Shown here piece by piece: positions 1-11,767 of a stretch of 54,418 nucleotides of DNA (positions within the stretch are counted from its first letter, which is position 1; every line of letters begins with the position of its first letter). The position numbers and the translations under genes are program-made. The notes below the pieces were generated by a model. The model was given only the letters and a program-made list of their open reading frames with translations, did no database searches and had not been told where the DNA came from. This DNA is from Myxococcaceae bacterium. GTDB taxonomy: Bacteria > Myxococcota > Myxococcia > Myxococcales > Myxococcaceae. The stretch spans positions 1 through 54,418 of the forward strand of contig JAFGNZ010000069.1 in assembly GCA_016926755.1 (NCBI GenBank), given 5' to 3'.

Positions 1-2932
<2,932 letters not shown>

Positions 2933-2939
2933 GGCGCTC

Positions 2940-5900
2940 TCACTCGTGGGAGTCCTCGGCGGCCCGGCGGGCCAGCTCGCGCTCCAGCTCCTCCTCCGAC
3001 ATGGAGGCCACCTGTTGCAGCAGCTCCTCGGCCTGGGCCTGCTCCTGCTGGGCCTGCAGCTCGGCGATCGCCCGAGCCAGCCCCGCCACCGTGGACACCT
3101 CGAAGAGCTTGGAGATGGCCAGGTCCACGTTCAGGTCCGTCCTCAGCCGGCCGATGATGCGCGTGGCCAGCAGCGAGTGTCCCCCCAGGTCGAAGAAGTC
3201 ATCGTGCAGCCCCACCTGCTCCACGCCCAGCAGCTCCTGCCACAGCTCCGCCACCTTGCGCTCCAGCGGGGTGGTGGGCTCCACGTAGACGCCGCGAGCA
3301 CGGCGGGCCCTCGACGAGGGGGCCGCGAGGGCCTTGGGGGCGCTGCCCCGGTTGATCCACAGCCCCAGCCGGTAGGGCAGATCTCCCGTGGCCACCACCA
3401 CCGGTCCATCCACCCCCGTGGAGGCCAGCCGGCGGAAGGCCTCCACGCTCTCGGCCACCGTCATGGCGTAGCGGTCCATGCTGGTGCGCGCCGAGTAGTG
3501 CCGCGTCTGCTCGGGCCACGGATCCCACGAGGCGCTCAGCCACCGTGTGCCGCCCTGGGTGCGGCGGCTGGCGGCGAAGGCGTCGAGGAAGAGGTTGGCC
3601 GAAGCGTAGGTGACATAGCCCAGGCCGCCGAGCACCGCGGCGTTGGACGAGAAGAGCAGGACGAAGTCCGGCGAGCGGCCACGCAGCGCCTCCTCCAGCG
3701 CGTAGGTGCCGTACACCTTGGGGCCGAACTGGGCCTCCGACTCGGAGGGGCCCATGTCGGTGAGGGCGCCGTAGAGCGAGGGGCCGTGGGTGATCCCCGC
3801 CGCGTGCAGCACCCCGTTCACGGGGCCGAAGTGCTGCTCGGCCTGGGCCAGCGCGGCGCGCACCTGCCGCGCGTCCGCCATGTCCGCGGTGAGCACCAGC
3901 ACCTGCGCCCCCTTGTGCTCCAGCCGCTGCACCAGCCTGATCTGCCGGCTCACCTTGTCCTGCGCCTCGTGCCCGGCCAGCCAGGTCTCCCACGCGCCGC
4001 GCTCGGGCAGCGGCGTGCGCCCCACCAGCACCAGTCGCGCCTTCAGCGCCTCGGCGAGGTGCTCACCCAGCAGCTCCCCTACCCCGCCCAGGCCGCCGGT
4101 CATGAGGTACACGCCCCCCTGCCGCAGCGGGAAGGCGTGCTCCCCCCCCTCCAGCCGCAGCGGCTCGTACACCTGCAGGTAGCGGCGCGGCCCTCGCCAG
4201 GCCACCGCCAGGTGCGTGGGCGAGGTGCTCAGCTCGGCCAGCAGTCGCGAGCCCAGCAGCTCCAAGCCCCCCGCCGCCGGCAGCTCCACGTCGATGCAGC
4301 GGCAGGAGACATTCTGCTGCTCCTGGGGAATGACCTTGCACGGCCCCAGCAGCGTGGCCTTCTCCACCAGGGCGCCATGCTCCCCCTCCAGATCGTGCAG
4401 CCGGTTGGTGATGACCTCCAGCCGCAGCACCTGCTCGGGCAGCACCTGGGCCAGGGATTGGCCCAGGTACAGCAGGCTGTAGTAGCCCCGCGGCTGCAGC
4501 TCGCCAAAGAGCGCCGGCCCCGAAGCCACCTCTCCCGCCGGGGTGAGGCTCCACAGGTGCACCAGCACCGAGGGCCTCAGCCCCTGTGCCACCAGCCCCT
4601 CGAGCAGCTCCACGTACTGCTCGGCTCGGCCCGGCTCCAGCACGTAGCGGCGCTCGCCCTCGCGGCGCAGCCCGGCGCCCGCGGACACCCGGACCACCTC
4701 CTGTCCCTCTGCCTCCAGCCGCGCGGCCAGCGCCTCGCCCACGCCCAGCCCGTCCATGAAGAGCAGCCAGCAGCCGCGCGCCGCCAGGGCCTCTTTGCGC
4801 AACGAGGGCGGGGCCGTGCGCCGCCAGCCGGCCACGTGGAACCAGTCAGCCACCTCCGGCAGCTTGCCCATGGGGCCCTGCTGCGCCTGGGCCGTGCTGG
4901 TGCGCTCCCCGGGGCCGATCCAGTACCGCTGCCGCTCGAAGGGATAGGTGGGCAGCGGCAGCCTCCGGCGCTTCTCCCCGCTGTGCACCGCCGCCCAGCC
5001 CACCTCCACGCCCGCGAGCCACAGCCGCCCCAGCGCCTCCTGGAGGCAGGCCGCATCCGAGCCCCCCTCCTCGGCCCCGCGGGTGGAGGCCACCACCTGC
5101 ACACCGGCCTGGGCCGCCCGAGCCGCCAGCGCCTGCCCCGGGCCCACCTCCAGCAACACCCGCGGAGACTCCCTCTGTAGCTCGCGCAGCGCCTCGGAGA
5201 AGCGCTCGGCCGGTCGGGCCGCGTCCCAGTGCTGTGGGCGGCTCACCTCCTCGGCGCTCACCCACGTGCCGGTAGCGCAGGAGACATGGGGAATGGAGGG
5301 CGCCTTGGGCTGCACCGCGACGTCTCCCGGAGTCTGCCCTGCCTTCCGAGTCACCAGCGCCGCCGCCTCCTCCAGCGTGAGCACGCCCGCCACGCAGGCC
5401 GCTGCGTACTCACCCGCGCCGCACGCCAGCAGGGCCTCGGGCTTGAGGCCCCATGCCAGCCACAGCCGCGCCAGGGCGTACTCGAAGGCGAAGAGCGCCG
5501 GCAGGGCCAGCCTCGAAGGAACCTGCGCCACCGCTCCCCCCGAGGGCACCAGCACCGTACGCACGTCCTCGCCGAGGCGCGGGGTGAGCACCTGGGCGCA
5601 GGTGTCCAGCTCGGCGCGGAAGGCCGGCTCGGCGCGGTACAGCTCCGCGGCGGCCTGGAGTGGCTGCGCTCCCATGTCCGGAAAGAGAAAGGCCACCGGG
5701 CGCTGGCGTGTCTCCGGCTCACCGGAGAGCACGCGCGAGGGGTCCGCCGCGCGCAAGGCCTGCACAGCCTCCTCGCGGCCGCGGCACGCCAGCACGCGCC
5801 GGTGCTTGAAAGCCTGGCGCCCTACCTGCAGCGTCCACGCCACGTCCGCGAAGGACTGCTCGGGGTGACGCTCCAGGTGGTCCGCCAGCCGGCGTGTGGC

Positions 5901-7310
5901 CGACTCCAGCGCGCTGGCCGTCTTCGCCGAGAGCACCAGCAGCTCCCATGGGCGACCCGGGGCCGCCGGGGACGAGGGCGGGGCCTCCTCGAGCACCACG
6001 TGGGCGTTGGTGCCTCCCACGCCAAAAGAGCTCACCCCCGCGCGCCGAGCCGCCTCGCCGCGCGGCCATGGCCGCAGCCGGGTGTTGACGAAGAAGGGGC
6101 TGCTCTCGAAGTCGATCTGCGGGTTGGGCTTCTCGAAGTGGAGGCTGGGCGGGATCTCCTCATGCGCGAGCGCCTGCACGGCTTTGATCAAGCTGGCGGC
6201 GCCAGCCGCGGCATCCAGGTGGCCCATGTTCGTCTTCACCGAGCCGATGGCGCAGAAGCCCACCTCGTCCGTGTCCGCGCGGAAGGCCTTGGTGAGGGCA
6301 CGCAGCTCAATGGGGTCTCCCAGGGCGGTGCCGGTGCCGTGCGCCTCCACGTAGGAGATGGAGCGCGCATCCACCTCGGCGGCGGCCAGGGCATCCTTGA
6401 TGACCTTGGTCTGCCCCTGGACACCGGGAGCGGTGAAGCTGGCCTTGGCCGACCCGTCATTGTTGATGGCCGAGCCCTTGATGATGGCGTGAATGGTGTC
6501 ACCGTCGGCGATGGCATCCTCCAGGCGCTTGAGGACGACCAGGCCCACGCCGCTGCCGAAGAGGGTGCCCTGGGCCTTGGCGTCGAAGGCGCGACAGTGG
6601 CCATCCGGCGAGGTGATGCCGCCGAACTGGTAGAGGTACCCGGTCTTCTGAGGCACGTTGATGGCCACGCCGCCGGCAATGGCCAGCTTGCACTCGTTGG
6701 CCAGCAGGCCCTGGCAGGCCAGGTGCACGGCCACCAGCGCCGTGGAGCACGCGGTGTGCAGCGAGTAGGCGGGGCCGCGCAGGTTGAGCCGGTGCGAGGC
6801 GCGCGTGGTGAGGAAGGCCAGGTCATTGCCCAGGCCGATCTCGAACGGATCCAGCGCTCCCAGGGCGGCCGGGTTGGAGAAGAGGTTGAAGACGTAGGTG
6901 TTCGTCCTCGCGCCCGCGTACACGCCGATACCGCCCCGGTGGCGCTCCGGATCATAGCCCGCATCCTCCAGTGCCTCCCACGCGCACTCGAGGAAGACGC
7001 GGTGCTGCGGATCCATCACCTCCGCCTCCTTGGGGGTGAAGCCGAAGAAGGCCGCGTCGAAGAGGTCTGCCCCCTCGAGCAGGGCCGCCGCCTTGACGTA
7101 GTTGGGGTCGCTGCGCGGCGACGGATCGATGGCCGAGGCCTCCAGCTCCTCATCCTTGAGGAAGGTGATGGACTCCACGCCCTCGCGGAGGTTGCGCCAG
7201 AAGGCCTGGGCATCCGCGGCCCCTGGGAAGCGGCAGGCCATGCCCACAATGGCAACCTCCAGCCCGGTCAACTCCGCACCACCCATCTGCTGATTCATTG
7301 GCTCACTCAT
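2940..7310 (-). CDS. Type I PKS module, KS-AT(degenerate)-KR-ACP
   Basis: 1456-residue modular polyketide synthase. The start MSEPMNQQ overlaps the glycosyltransferase stop by 8 bp; an in-frame start 30 codons upstream is unlikely because it lies deeper inside that gene. The KS (about 17-440) has the full triad: Cys188 (HTACSTAL), His324 (EAHGTGT) and His364 (NMGHLDAAAG). The AT region (about 538-725) is degenerate: GHSxGE reads ACGAGEY (629-635), so the catalytic Ser is Gly631. About 80 residues, including the segment carrying the catalytic His, are missing relative to the sister AT in this operon. The KR (about 1066-1300) has TGGLGGVG, Ser1221/1222, Tyr1235 and Asn1239, so it should be active. 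The ACP Ser is 1379 (LGGHSLL). The C-terminal acidic helix (about 1430-1456, SMSEEELERELARR) probably docks onto the following NRPS. Extender loading must come from another AT. Confidence 0.95.
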   Translation of the reverse strand: MSEPMNQQMGGAELTGLEVAIVGMACRFPGAADAQAFWRNLREGVESITFLKDEELEASAIDPSPRSDPNYVKAAALLEGADLFDAAFFGFTPKEAEVMDPQHRVFLECAWEALEDAGYDPERHRGGIGVYAGARTNTYVFNLFSNPAALGALDPFEIGLGNDLAFLTTRASHRLNLRGPAYSLHTACSTALVAVHLACQGLLANECKLAIAGGVAINVPQKTGYLYQFGGITSPDGHCRAFDAKAQGTLFGSGVGLVVLKRLEDAIADGDTIHAIIKGSAINNDGSAKASFTAPGVQGQTKVIKDALAAAEVDARSISYVEAHGTGTALGDPIELRALTKAFRADTDEVGFCAIGSVKTNMGHLDAAAGAASLIKAVQALAHEEIPPSLHFEKPNPQIDFESSPFFVNTRLRPWPRGEAARRAGVSSFGVGGTNAHVVLEEAPPSSPAAPGRPWELLVLSAKTASALESATRRLADHLERHPEQSFADVAWTLQVGRQAFKHRRVLACRGREEAVQALRAADPSRVLSGEPETRQRPVAFLFPDMGAQPLQAAAELYRAEPAFRAELDTCAQVLTPRLGEDVRTVLVPSGGAVAQVPSRLALPALFAFEYALARLWLAWGLKPEALLACGAGEYAAACVAGVLTLEEAAALVTRKAGQTPGDVAVQPKAPSIPHVSCATGTWVSAEEVSRPQHWDAARPAERFSEALRELQRESPRVLLEVGPGQALAARAAQAGVQVVASTRGAEEGGSDAACLQEALGRLWLAGVEVGWAAVHSGEKRRRLPLPTYPFERQRYWIGPGERTSTAQAQQGPMGKLPEVADWFHVAGWRRTAPPSLRKEALAARGCWLLFMDGLGVGEALAARLEAEGQEVVRVSAGAGLRREGERRYVLEPGRAEQYVELLEGLVAQGLRPSVLVHLWSLTPAGEVASGPALFGELQPRGYYSLLYLGQSLAQVLPEQVLRLEVITNRLHDLEGEHGALVEKATLLGPCKVIPQEQQNVSCRCIDVELPAAGGLELLGSRLLAELSTSPTHLAVAWRGPRRYLQVYEPLRLEGGEHAFPLRQGGVYLMTGGLGGVGELLGEHLAEALKARLVLVGRTPLPERGAWETWLAGHEAQDKVSRQIRLVQRLEHKGAQVLVLTADMADARQVRAALAQAEQHFGPVNGVLHAAGITHGPSLYGALTDMGPSESEAQFGPKVYGTYALEEALRGRSPDFVLLFSSNAAVLGGLGYVTYASANLFLDAFAASRRTQGGTRWLSASWDPWPEQTRHYSARTSMDRYAMTVAESVEAFRRLASTGVDGPVVVATGDLPYRLGLWINRGSAPKALAAPSSRARRARGVYVEPTTPLERKVAELWQELLGVEQVGLHDDFFDLGGHSLLATRIIGRLRTDLNVDLAISKLFEVSTVAGLARAIAELQAQQEQAQAEELLQQVASMSEEELERELARRAAEDSHE

Positions 7311-8595
7311 CCTCGTGTAGGGTCCGGCGCCGCTGCAGGAGCGCCTTGCGTCGGGGGGCCGTGTCCACGGCCTCGGAAGGGGAAGGGCTCTCGGGGGCAA
7401 GGCCCACGCGCTCCACCAGGCTCTCGATGAGCTGGCGCGCCCGCACCACGCCCTGCTCGGCGCGGACCTTCTCCCCCAGGTGGGCTGCGTTCTGTCGGGC
7501 CTGGGGGGTTCCGAGCGCGGTGCTCAGCGCCTCGGTGAGCCGCGCGGCGGAGAGCTGGGCTCGAGGCAGCGGAGGGGCCGCGCACCCGAGCTGCCAGGCC
7601 AGGTCCGCCCAGACGAACTGATCATAGGCGTGGGGGATGATGACCTGCGGCACCCCCGCGCGGAAGGCCGAGGCGGTGGTGCCGGCGCCGCCGTGGTGCA
7701 CGACACAGGCCGCGCGGGGAAAGAGCCACGAGTGGGGCAGCGCGCCGGCCAGCCACACCGAGTCGGCTCGTGGAAGGTGTGCCAGGCTCGCGGGCCCCTG
7801 CTGCAGCAGCGCCCGGCGTCCTGCGCGCTCGCACGACTCCAGCAGCAGGGCGGCCAGGGCCTCGGGCTCCTCGGAGGGCATGCTGCCGAAGGTGAGCACC
7901 ACGGGAGGCGCTCCCGCCTCCAGGAAGGCCGCCAGGTCCGCGGGAGGCGCCCACGCCTCGTCCTCCAGGAAGAAGTAGCCGGTGAGGTGGTAGTGCGAGG
8001 GCCAGTCCGCGGGCGCCTGCCGCACGTGCCGGCTGTTGGCGAAGAGCACGAGCTGGGGCGAGTTGCCCTCCACCAGCGGGTTGGAGAAGGGCGGCAGGCC
8101 GAGCCGGGTGCGCAGGGGGTTGATGGTGGCGCGCACGGCCTCCTGGAAGGCGGGGCTGCCGCCGCTGCCGCCCGCCGTACCGCCGCTGTGCTCCACGTGC
8201 ACGGAGACGAAGGGCACCTGCGTCAGGTCATGCACCATGCGCGCCGCCGGCTGCATGCGCCCGCTGATCAGCACGTGCGCGCCGCGGCAGGCCGCCCGCA
8301 GGTCCTCGAACATGCGCGGCAGCGCCTCGGCCAGCGGGCCGAAGAGGCTCAGCAGCTGCGCCGTGGAGTCGGTCACCGAAGGCGCGGCCACCATGGAGTG
8401 GTTGATGGTCTCCTGAGCCGAGCGCAGATCCGGCCCCACGGGGACGAAGTCCAGCCCCAGGCGGCTCGCATCACCCGCGGCGGCGGGGGGCATGGCCAGC
8501 AGCGGCTGGTGCCCGTGGCGCCGCAGCTCCACGGCCAGCGCCAGGAAGGGCTGTATGTCGCCCCGGGTTCCGAAGTTGGTGAGTACGGCCTTCAT
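7303..8595 (-). CDS. UDP-sugar-type glycosyltransferase (GT1/MGT-like)
   Basis: 430-residue soluble glycosyltransferase of the GT-B fold family that decorates natural products and lipids. The N-terminal motif NFGTRGDIQPFLALAVEL (about 7-24) is the acceptor-side signature of vancomycin/sterol-glucosyltransferase-like enzymes. The C-terminal donor site has HHGGAGTT (300-307) followed by P-H-A-Y-D-Q (321-326). The ATG was chosen because it opens this conserved N-terminus and has CAGGAG about 10 nt upstream; a longer frame runs back into the upstream PKS. The gene sits 43 bp after one PKS and overlaps the next by 8 bp, so it is co-transcribed and probably glycosylates the product or a carrier-bound intermediate. 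The last 20 residues (about 411-430) are Arg-rich then acidic (RRKALLQRRRTLHEDE) and resemble the docking tail of the upstream PKS. Sugar donor and acceptor position are unknown. Confidence 0.93.
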   Translation of the reverse strand: MKAVLTNFGTRGDIQPFLALAVELRRHGHQPLLAMPPAAAGDASRLGLDFVPVGPDLRSAQETINHSMVAAPSVTDSTAQLLSLFGPLAEALPRMFEDLRAACRGAHVLISGRMQPAARMVHDLTQVPFVSVHVEHSGGTAGGSGGSPAFQEAVRATINPLRTRLGLPPFSNPLVEGNSPQLVLFANSRHVRQAPADWPSHYHLTGYFFLEDEAWAPPADLAAFLEAGAPPVVLTFGSMPSEEPEALAALLLESCERAGRRALLQQGPASLAHLPRADSVWLAGALPHSWLFPRAACVVHHGGAGTTASAFRAGVPQVIIPHAYDQFVWADLAWQLGCAAPPLPRAQLSAARLTEALSTALGTPQARQNAAHLGEKVRAEQGVVRARQLIESLVERVGLAPESPSPSEAVDTAPRRKALLQRRRTLHEDE

Positions 8596-8638
8596 CTCGC
8601 GCTCCTGCAGGAGGACGGGTGCACCGCCGGGGCGGGCC

Positions 8639-11600
8639 TCAGTCCTCCTCCTCCTCGGATCGGCGGCGGGTGCGCTGGCGCTCCAGGTTCTGCTTGCGCC
8701 GCTGCTGGCGCTCGTCGCGCTCGGAGTCCTCGCCTGCCTCGGCGGCCGCCTTCTCCGGGGACAGGAGGGCCGCCAGGGCCTGCACGGTGACGCCCTCATA
8801 GAGGCTGGAGGCGGACAGCGTGGAGCCCAGCTCGCGCTTGAGCCGATCGTTGATCTGCACCGCCAGCAGCGAGTCCCCCCCCAGCTCGAAGAAGTTGTCC
8901 TGGATGCCGATGGGGGCCACGCCCAGCACCTGCTGCCACAGCTCCACCAGCCGGCGCTCCAGCTCGCTGGAGGGGGCCACGTAGGGGGTGCGCAGCTCCG
9001 GGCGTGGATGGGACTGGGGCGCCGCGGCACCCGGGGCCTGCGGCGAAGGGGTGGCGAGCTGGGGCGCGATCCCCACCCAGTAGCGCTGGCGCTCGAAGGG
9101 ATAGGTGGGCAGGAGCACACGGCGGCGGCGCTCGCCCTGGTGGAAGCCCGGCCAGTTCACGGCGACACCGGCCTGCCACAGCCGGCCCAGTGTCTCGTAC
9201 GCGGTGGGCGCGGGCGGAGGCGTGTCCTGGTGGGCGGGCAGCGAGGGCAGCACCACGCGCGAGGCCCCTGCCTCCGGGTGGCGGCGCGCGAGCCGGCTGA
9301 GCACCTGGCCCGGGCCCACCTCCAACAGGGCGCGCCGAGGCTCGGCGAGCAGCGTGCGCAGCCCGGCCTCGAAGCGCACCGCCTGGCGCAGGTGCTGGGC
9401 CCAGTACTCGGGGCGAGTGGCCTGCTCGGGGGTGATCCAGGTGCCGGTGACGTTGGAGATGAAGGGCACCTGCGGCGGGCGGGGCCGCGCCGAGGCCACC
9501 AGGGCGGTGAACTCGGCGAGGATGGGGTCCATCATCGGCGAGTGGAATGCGTGCGAGGTGACGAGCCGCTGGCAGCGCACGCCTGCCATGGAGAGCTGGC
9601 GCTCCAGCTTGTCCACGGCGGCGGGGGTGCCGGCCACCACGCACTGCATGGGCGCGTTGACGGCGGCCAGGGACAGCTCGGCGTGCAGGTAGGGCTGCAC
9701 CTCGTCCTCGGCGAGCGGCACGGCCACCATGGCCCCGGGGGGCAGGGCCTGCATGAGCCGCCCGCGTGCCGCCACCAGCCGCAGCGCCTCCTCCAGGGAG
9801 AAGACGCCCGCCAGGCATGCCGCCACGTACTCGCCCACGCTGTGGCCCAGCATGGCCTGTGGCTTGACTCCCCACGCCTGCCACAGCCGCGCCAGGGCGT
9901 ACTCGATGGTGAAGAGGGCCGGCTGGGTGAGCGCGGTCTGGGCCAGCCGCTGCGCACAGGCTTCGGCCTCGCTCGGAGGTGGGTAGAGGAGCGGGCGCAG
10001 CTCCAACCCCAGGTGGCGCTGCAGCAGCGTGGCGCACCTGTCCACCTCGGCGCGGAAGAGGGGCTCGGCCTCGTACAGCTCCCGGCCCATGCCCACGTGC
10101 TGAGTGCCCTGGCCGGGGAAGAGGAAGGCCACGGGCCTGTCCACCAGCTCCTCCGGCGCGGTAGAGGGCGGCGAGGCCAGGCGCTCGACGGCCTCGGCCG
10201 AGTCCCGGCACAGCACGAAGTGGCGGTGCTCGAAGCGCTGGCGGCCCGCCTGGAGCGTCCACGCCACATCCTGCAAGTCCAGGTCCGGCCTCTCCTTGAG
10301 CCACGAGGCCAGCCGGGCGGTGGCGGCCTGCAGCGCCGTGGGCGTACGGGCGGACAGGGGCAGCAGCTTCCAAGCCCTGCCGGCCGAGCCCGGTGCCGGC
10401 AGCGGGGCCTCCTCGAGAATGACATGGGCATTGGTGCCCCCCACGCCAAAGGAGCTCACCCCCGCGCGCCGGGGATTGGAGCCGCGGGGCCAGGGCTTGA
10501 GCGAGGCGTTGACGTAGAAGGGGCTGGAGCCGAAGTCGATGGCGGGGTTGGGCTGCTCGAAGTGGAGGCTGGGGGGGAGCTGCTGGTGCTCGAGCGCCAG
10601 CGCCGTCTTGATGAGGCCGGTGACGCCCGCGGCGGCGTCCAGGTGGCCCAGGTTGCCCTTGACGGAGCCAAGCGCGCAGTAGCGCTGGCGCTGGGAGCTG
10701 GCGCGGAAGGCGCGGGTGAGGGCCTGCACCTCGATCGGATCCCCCAGGGGGGTAGCGGTGCCGTGGGCCTCCACATAGCTGATGTCCTCCGCGGACACGC
10801 CAGCGGCGGCCAGGGCCTCGGCGATGACCTGGGCCTGGCCCTCCAGACCGGGCGCGGTGTAACCGGCCTTGCGCGCGCCGTCGTTGTTGATGGCGGTGCC
10901 TTTGATGACGGCGTGGATGGTGTCCCCGTCCTCCACGGCGGCGCGCAGGCGCTTGAGCACCACCACCCCCACGCCACTGGAGAAGAGGGTGCCCTGGGCA
11001 CGCGCGTCGAAGGGGCGGCAGCGCCCATCTGGCGATGCCATGCCCCCCTCCACGTAGCGGTAGCCGTAGCGCTGGGTGAGGTTGACGGAGACACCGCCCG
11101 CGAGCGCCATGTCACACGCCTCGTCCAGCAGCGCCTGGCACGCCACGTGGACGGCCACCAGCGAGGTGGAGCAGGCGCTCTGCACCGTGTGGCTGGCGCC
11201 TCGCAGGTTGAGCTTGTAGGCCACGCGCGTGGTGAGGAAGTCCCCCCCGTTGCCGATGTTGAGCTGCACCGGATCCACCATGCGCAGCAGCTCGGGGCTG
11301 CGGGCCAGGTTGAGCAGCAGGTAGGTGTTGATCGTCGCCCCACCGAACACGCCCACCAGGCCCGGGTAGTCGCGCACCGCGTAGCCCGCGGACTCCAGCG
11401 CCTCCCATGAACACTCCAGGAAGAGCCGGTGCTGAGGATCGGTGAGCTGGGCCTCGCGCGCCGGCATGTCGAAGAAGCCCGCGTCGAAGGACTCCACCTC
11501 CGCGGGGAAGGCCGCCGCGCGCACGTAGGCCGGATCCTTCAGCAGCGCCTCCTCCACGCCCCCGGCAAGACACTCCTCCTCGGTGAGCTGGCGGATGGAC

Positions 11601-11734
11601 TCCACCCCGTCCCGGAGGTTGGCCCAGAGCTGCTCCACCCCCTCCGCTCCGGGGAGGCGCCCCGCCATTCCGATGATGGCGATGTCCGCATCTTCAACGT
11701 GCTGCGCTGAGAACTTTTCCAACTCTTGCTCCAC
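8639..11734 (-). CDS. Type I PKS module, KS-AT-ACP (malonyl-type AT)
   Basis: 1031-residue minimal PKS module with no reductive domains, so it should leave a beta-keto group. The KS (about 16-440) has Cys188 (QSACSTSL), His324 (EAHGTAT) and His364 (NLGHLDAAAG). The AT (about 533-830) has LFPGQGTQ, the nucleophile Ser632 in GHSVGEY, and SHAFHS (727-732), the classic malonyl-CoA signature. The ACP has Ser955 in LGGDSLLA. The tail (about 1005-1031) is strongly basic then acidic (RRKQNLERQRTRRRSEEEED), like the class 2 C-terminal docking domains of cyanobacterial and myxobacterial synthases. The N-terminus is short and charged (MEQELEKF). It lies 33 bp after the upstream PKS and 43 bp before the glycosyltransferase. 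By gene order it is the second polyketide extension. Confidence 0.96.
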   Translation of the reverse strand: MEQELEKFSAQHVEDADIAIIGMAGRLPGAEGVEQLWANLRDGVESIRQLTEEECLAGGVEEALLKDPAYVRAAAFPAEVESFDAGFFDMPAREAQLTDPQHRLFLECSWEALESAGYAVRDYPGLVGVFGGATINTYLLLNLARSPELLRMVDPVQLNIGNGGDFLTTRVAYKLNLRGASHTVQSACSTSLVAVHVACQALLDEACDMALAGGVSVNLTQRYGYRYVEGGMASPDGRCRPFDARAQGTLFSSGVGVVVLKRLRAAVEDGDTIHAVIKGTAINNDGARKAGYTAPGLEGQAQVIAEALAAAGVSAEDISYVEAHGTATPLGDPIEVQALTRAFRASSQRQRYCALGSVKGNLGHLDAAAGVTGLIKTALALEHQQLPPSLHFEQPNPAIDFGSSPFYVNASLKPWPRGSNPRRAGVSSFGVGGTNAHVILEEAPLPAPGSAGRAWKLLPLSARTPTALQAATARLASWLKERPDLDLQDVAWTLQAGRQRFEHRHFVLCRDSAEAVERLASPPSTAPEELVDRPVAFLFPGQGTQHVGMGRELYEAEPLFRAEVDRCATLLQRHLGLELRPLLYPPPSEAEACAQRLAQTALTQPALFTIEYALARLWQAWGVKPQAMLGHSVGEYVAACLAGVFSLEEALRLVAARGRLMQALPPGAMVAVPLAEDEVQPYLHAELSLAAVNAPMQCVVAGTPAAVDKLERQLSMAGVRCQRLVTSHAFHSPMMDPILAEFTALVASARPRPPQVPFISNVTGTWITPEQATRPEYWAQHLRQAVRFEAGLRTLLAEPRRALLEVGPGQVLSRLARRHPEAGASRVVLPSLPAHQDTPPPAPTAYETLGRLWQAGVAVNWPGFHQGERRRRVLLPTYPFERQRYWVGIAPQLATPSPQAPGAAAPQSHPRPELRTPYVAPSSELERRLVELWQQVLGVAPIGIQDNFFELGGDSLLAVQINDRLKRELGSTLSASSLYEGVTVQALAALLSPEKAAAEAGEDSERDERQQRRKQNLERQRTRRRSEEEED

Positions 11735-11767
11735 CTGTGCGTGACGGCCCGTGTGCGCCCTGGGGGC

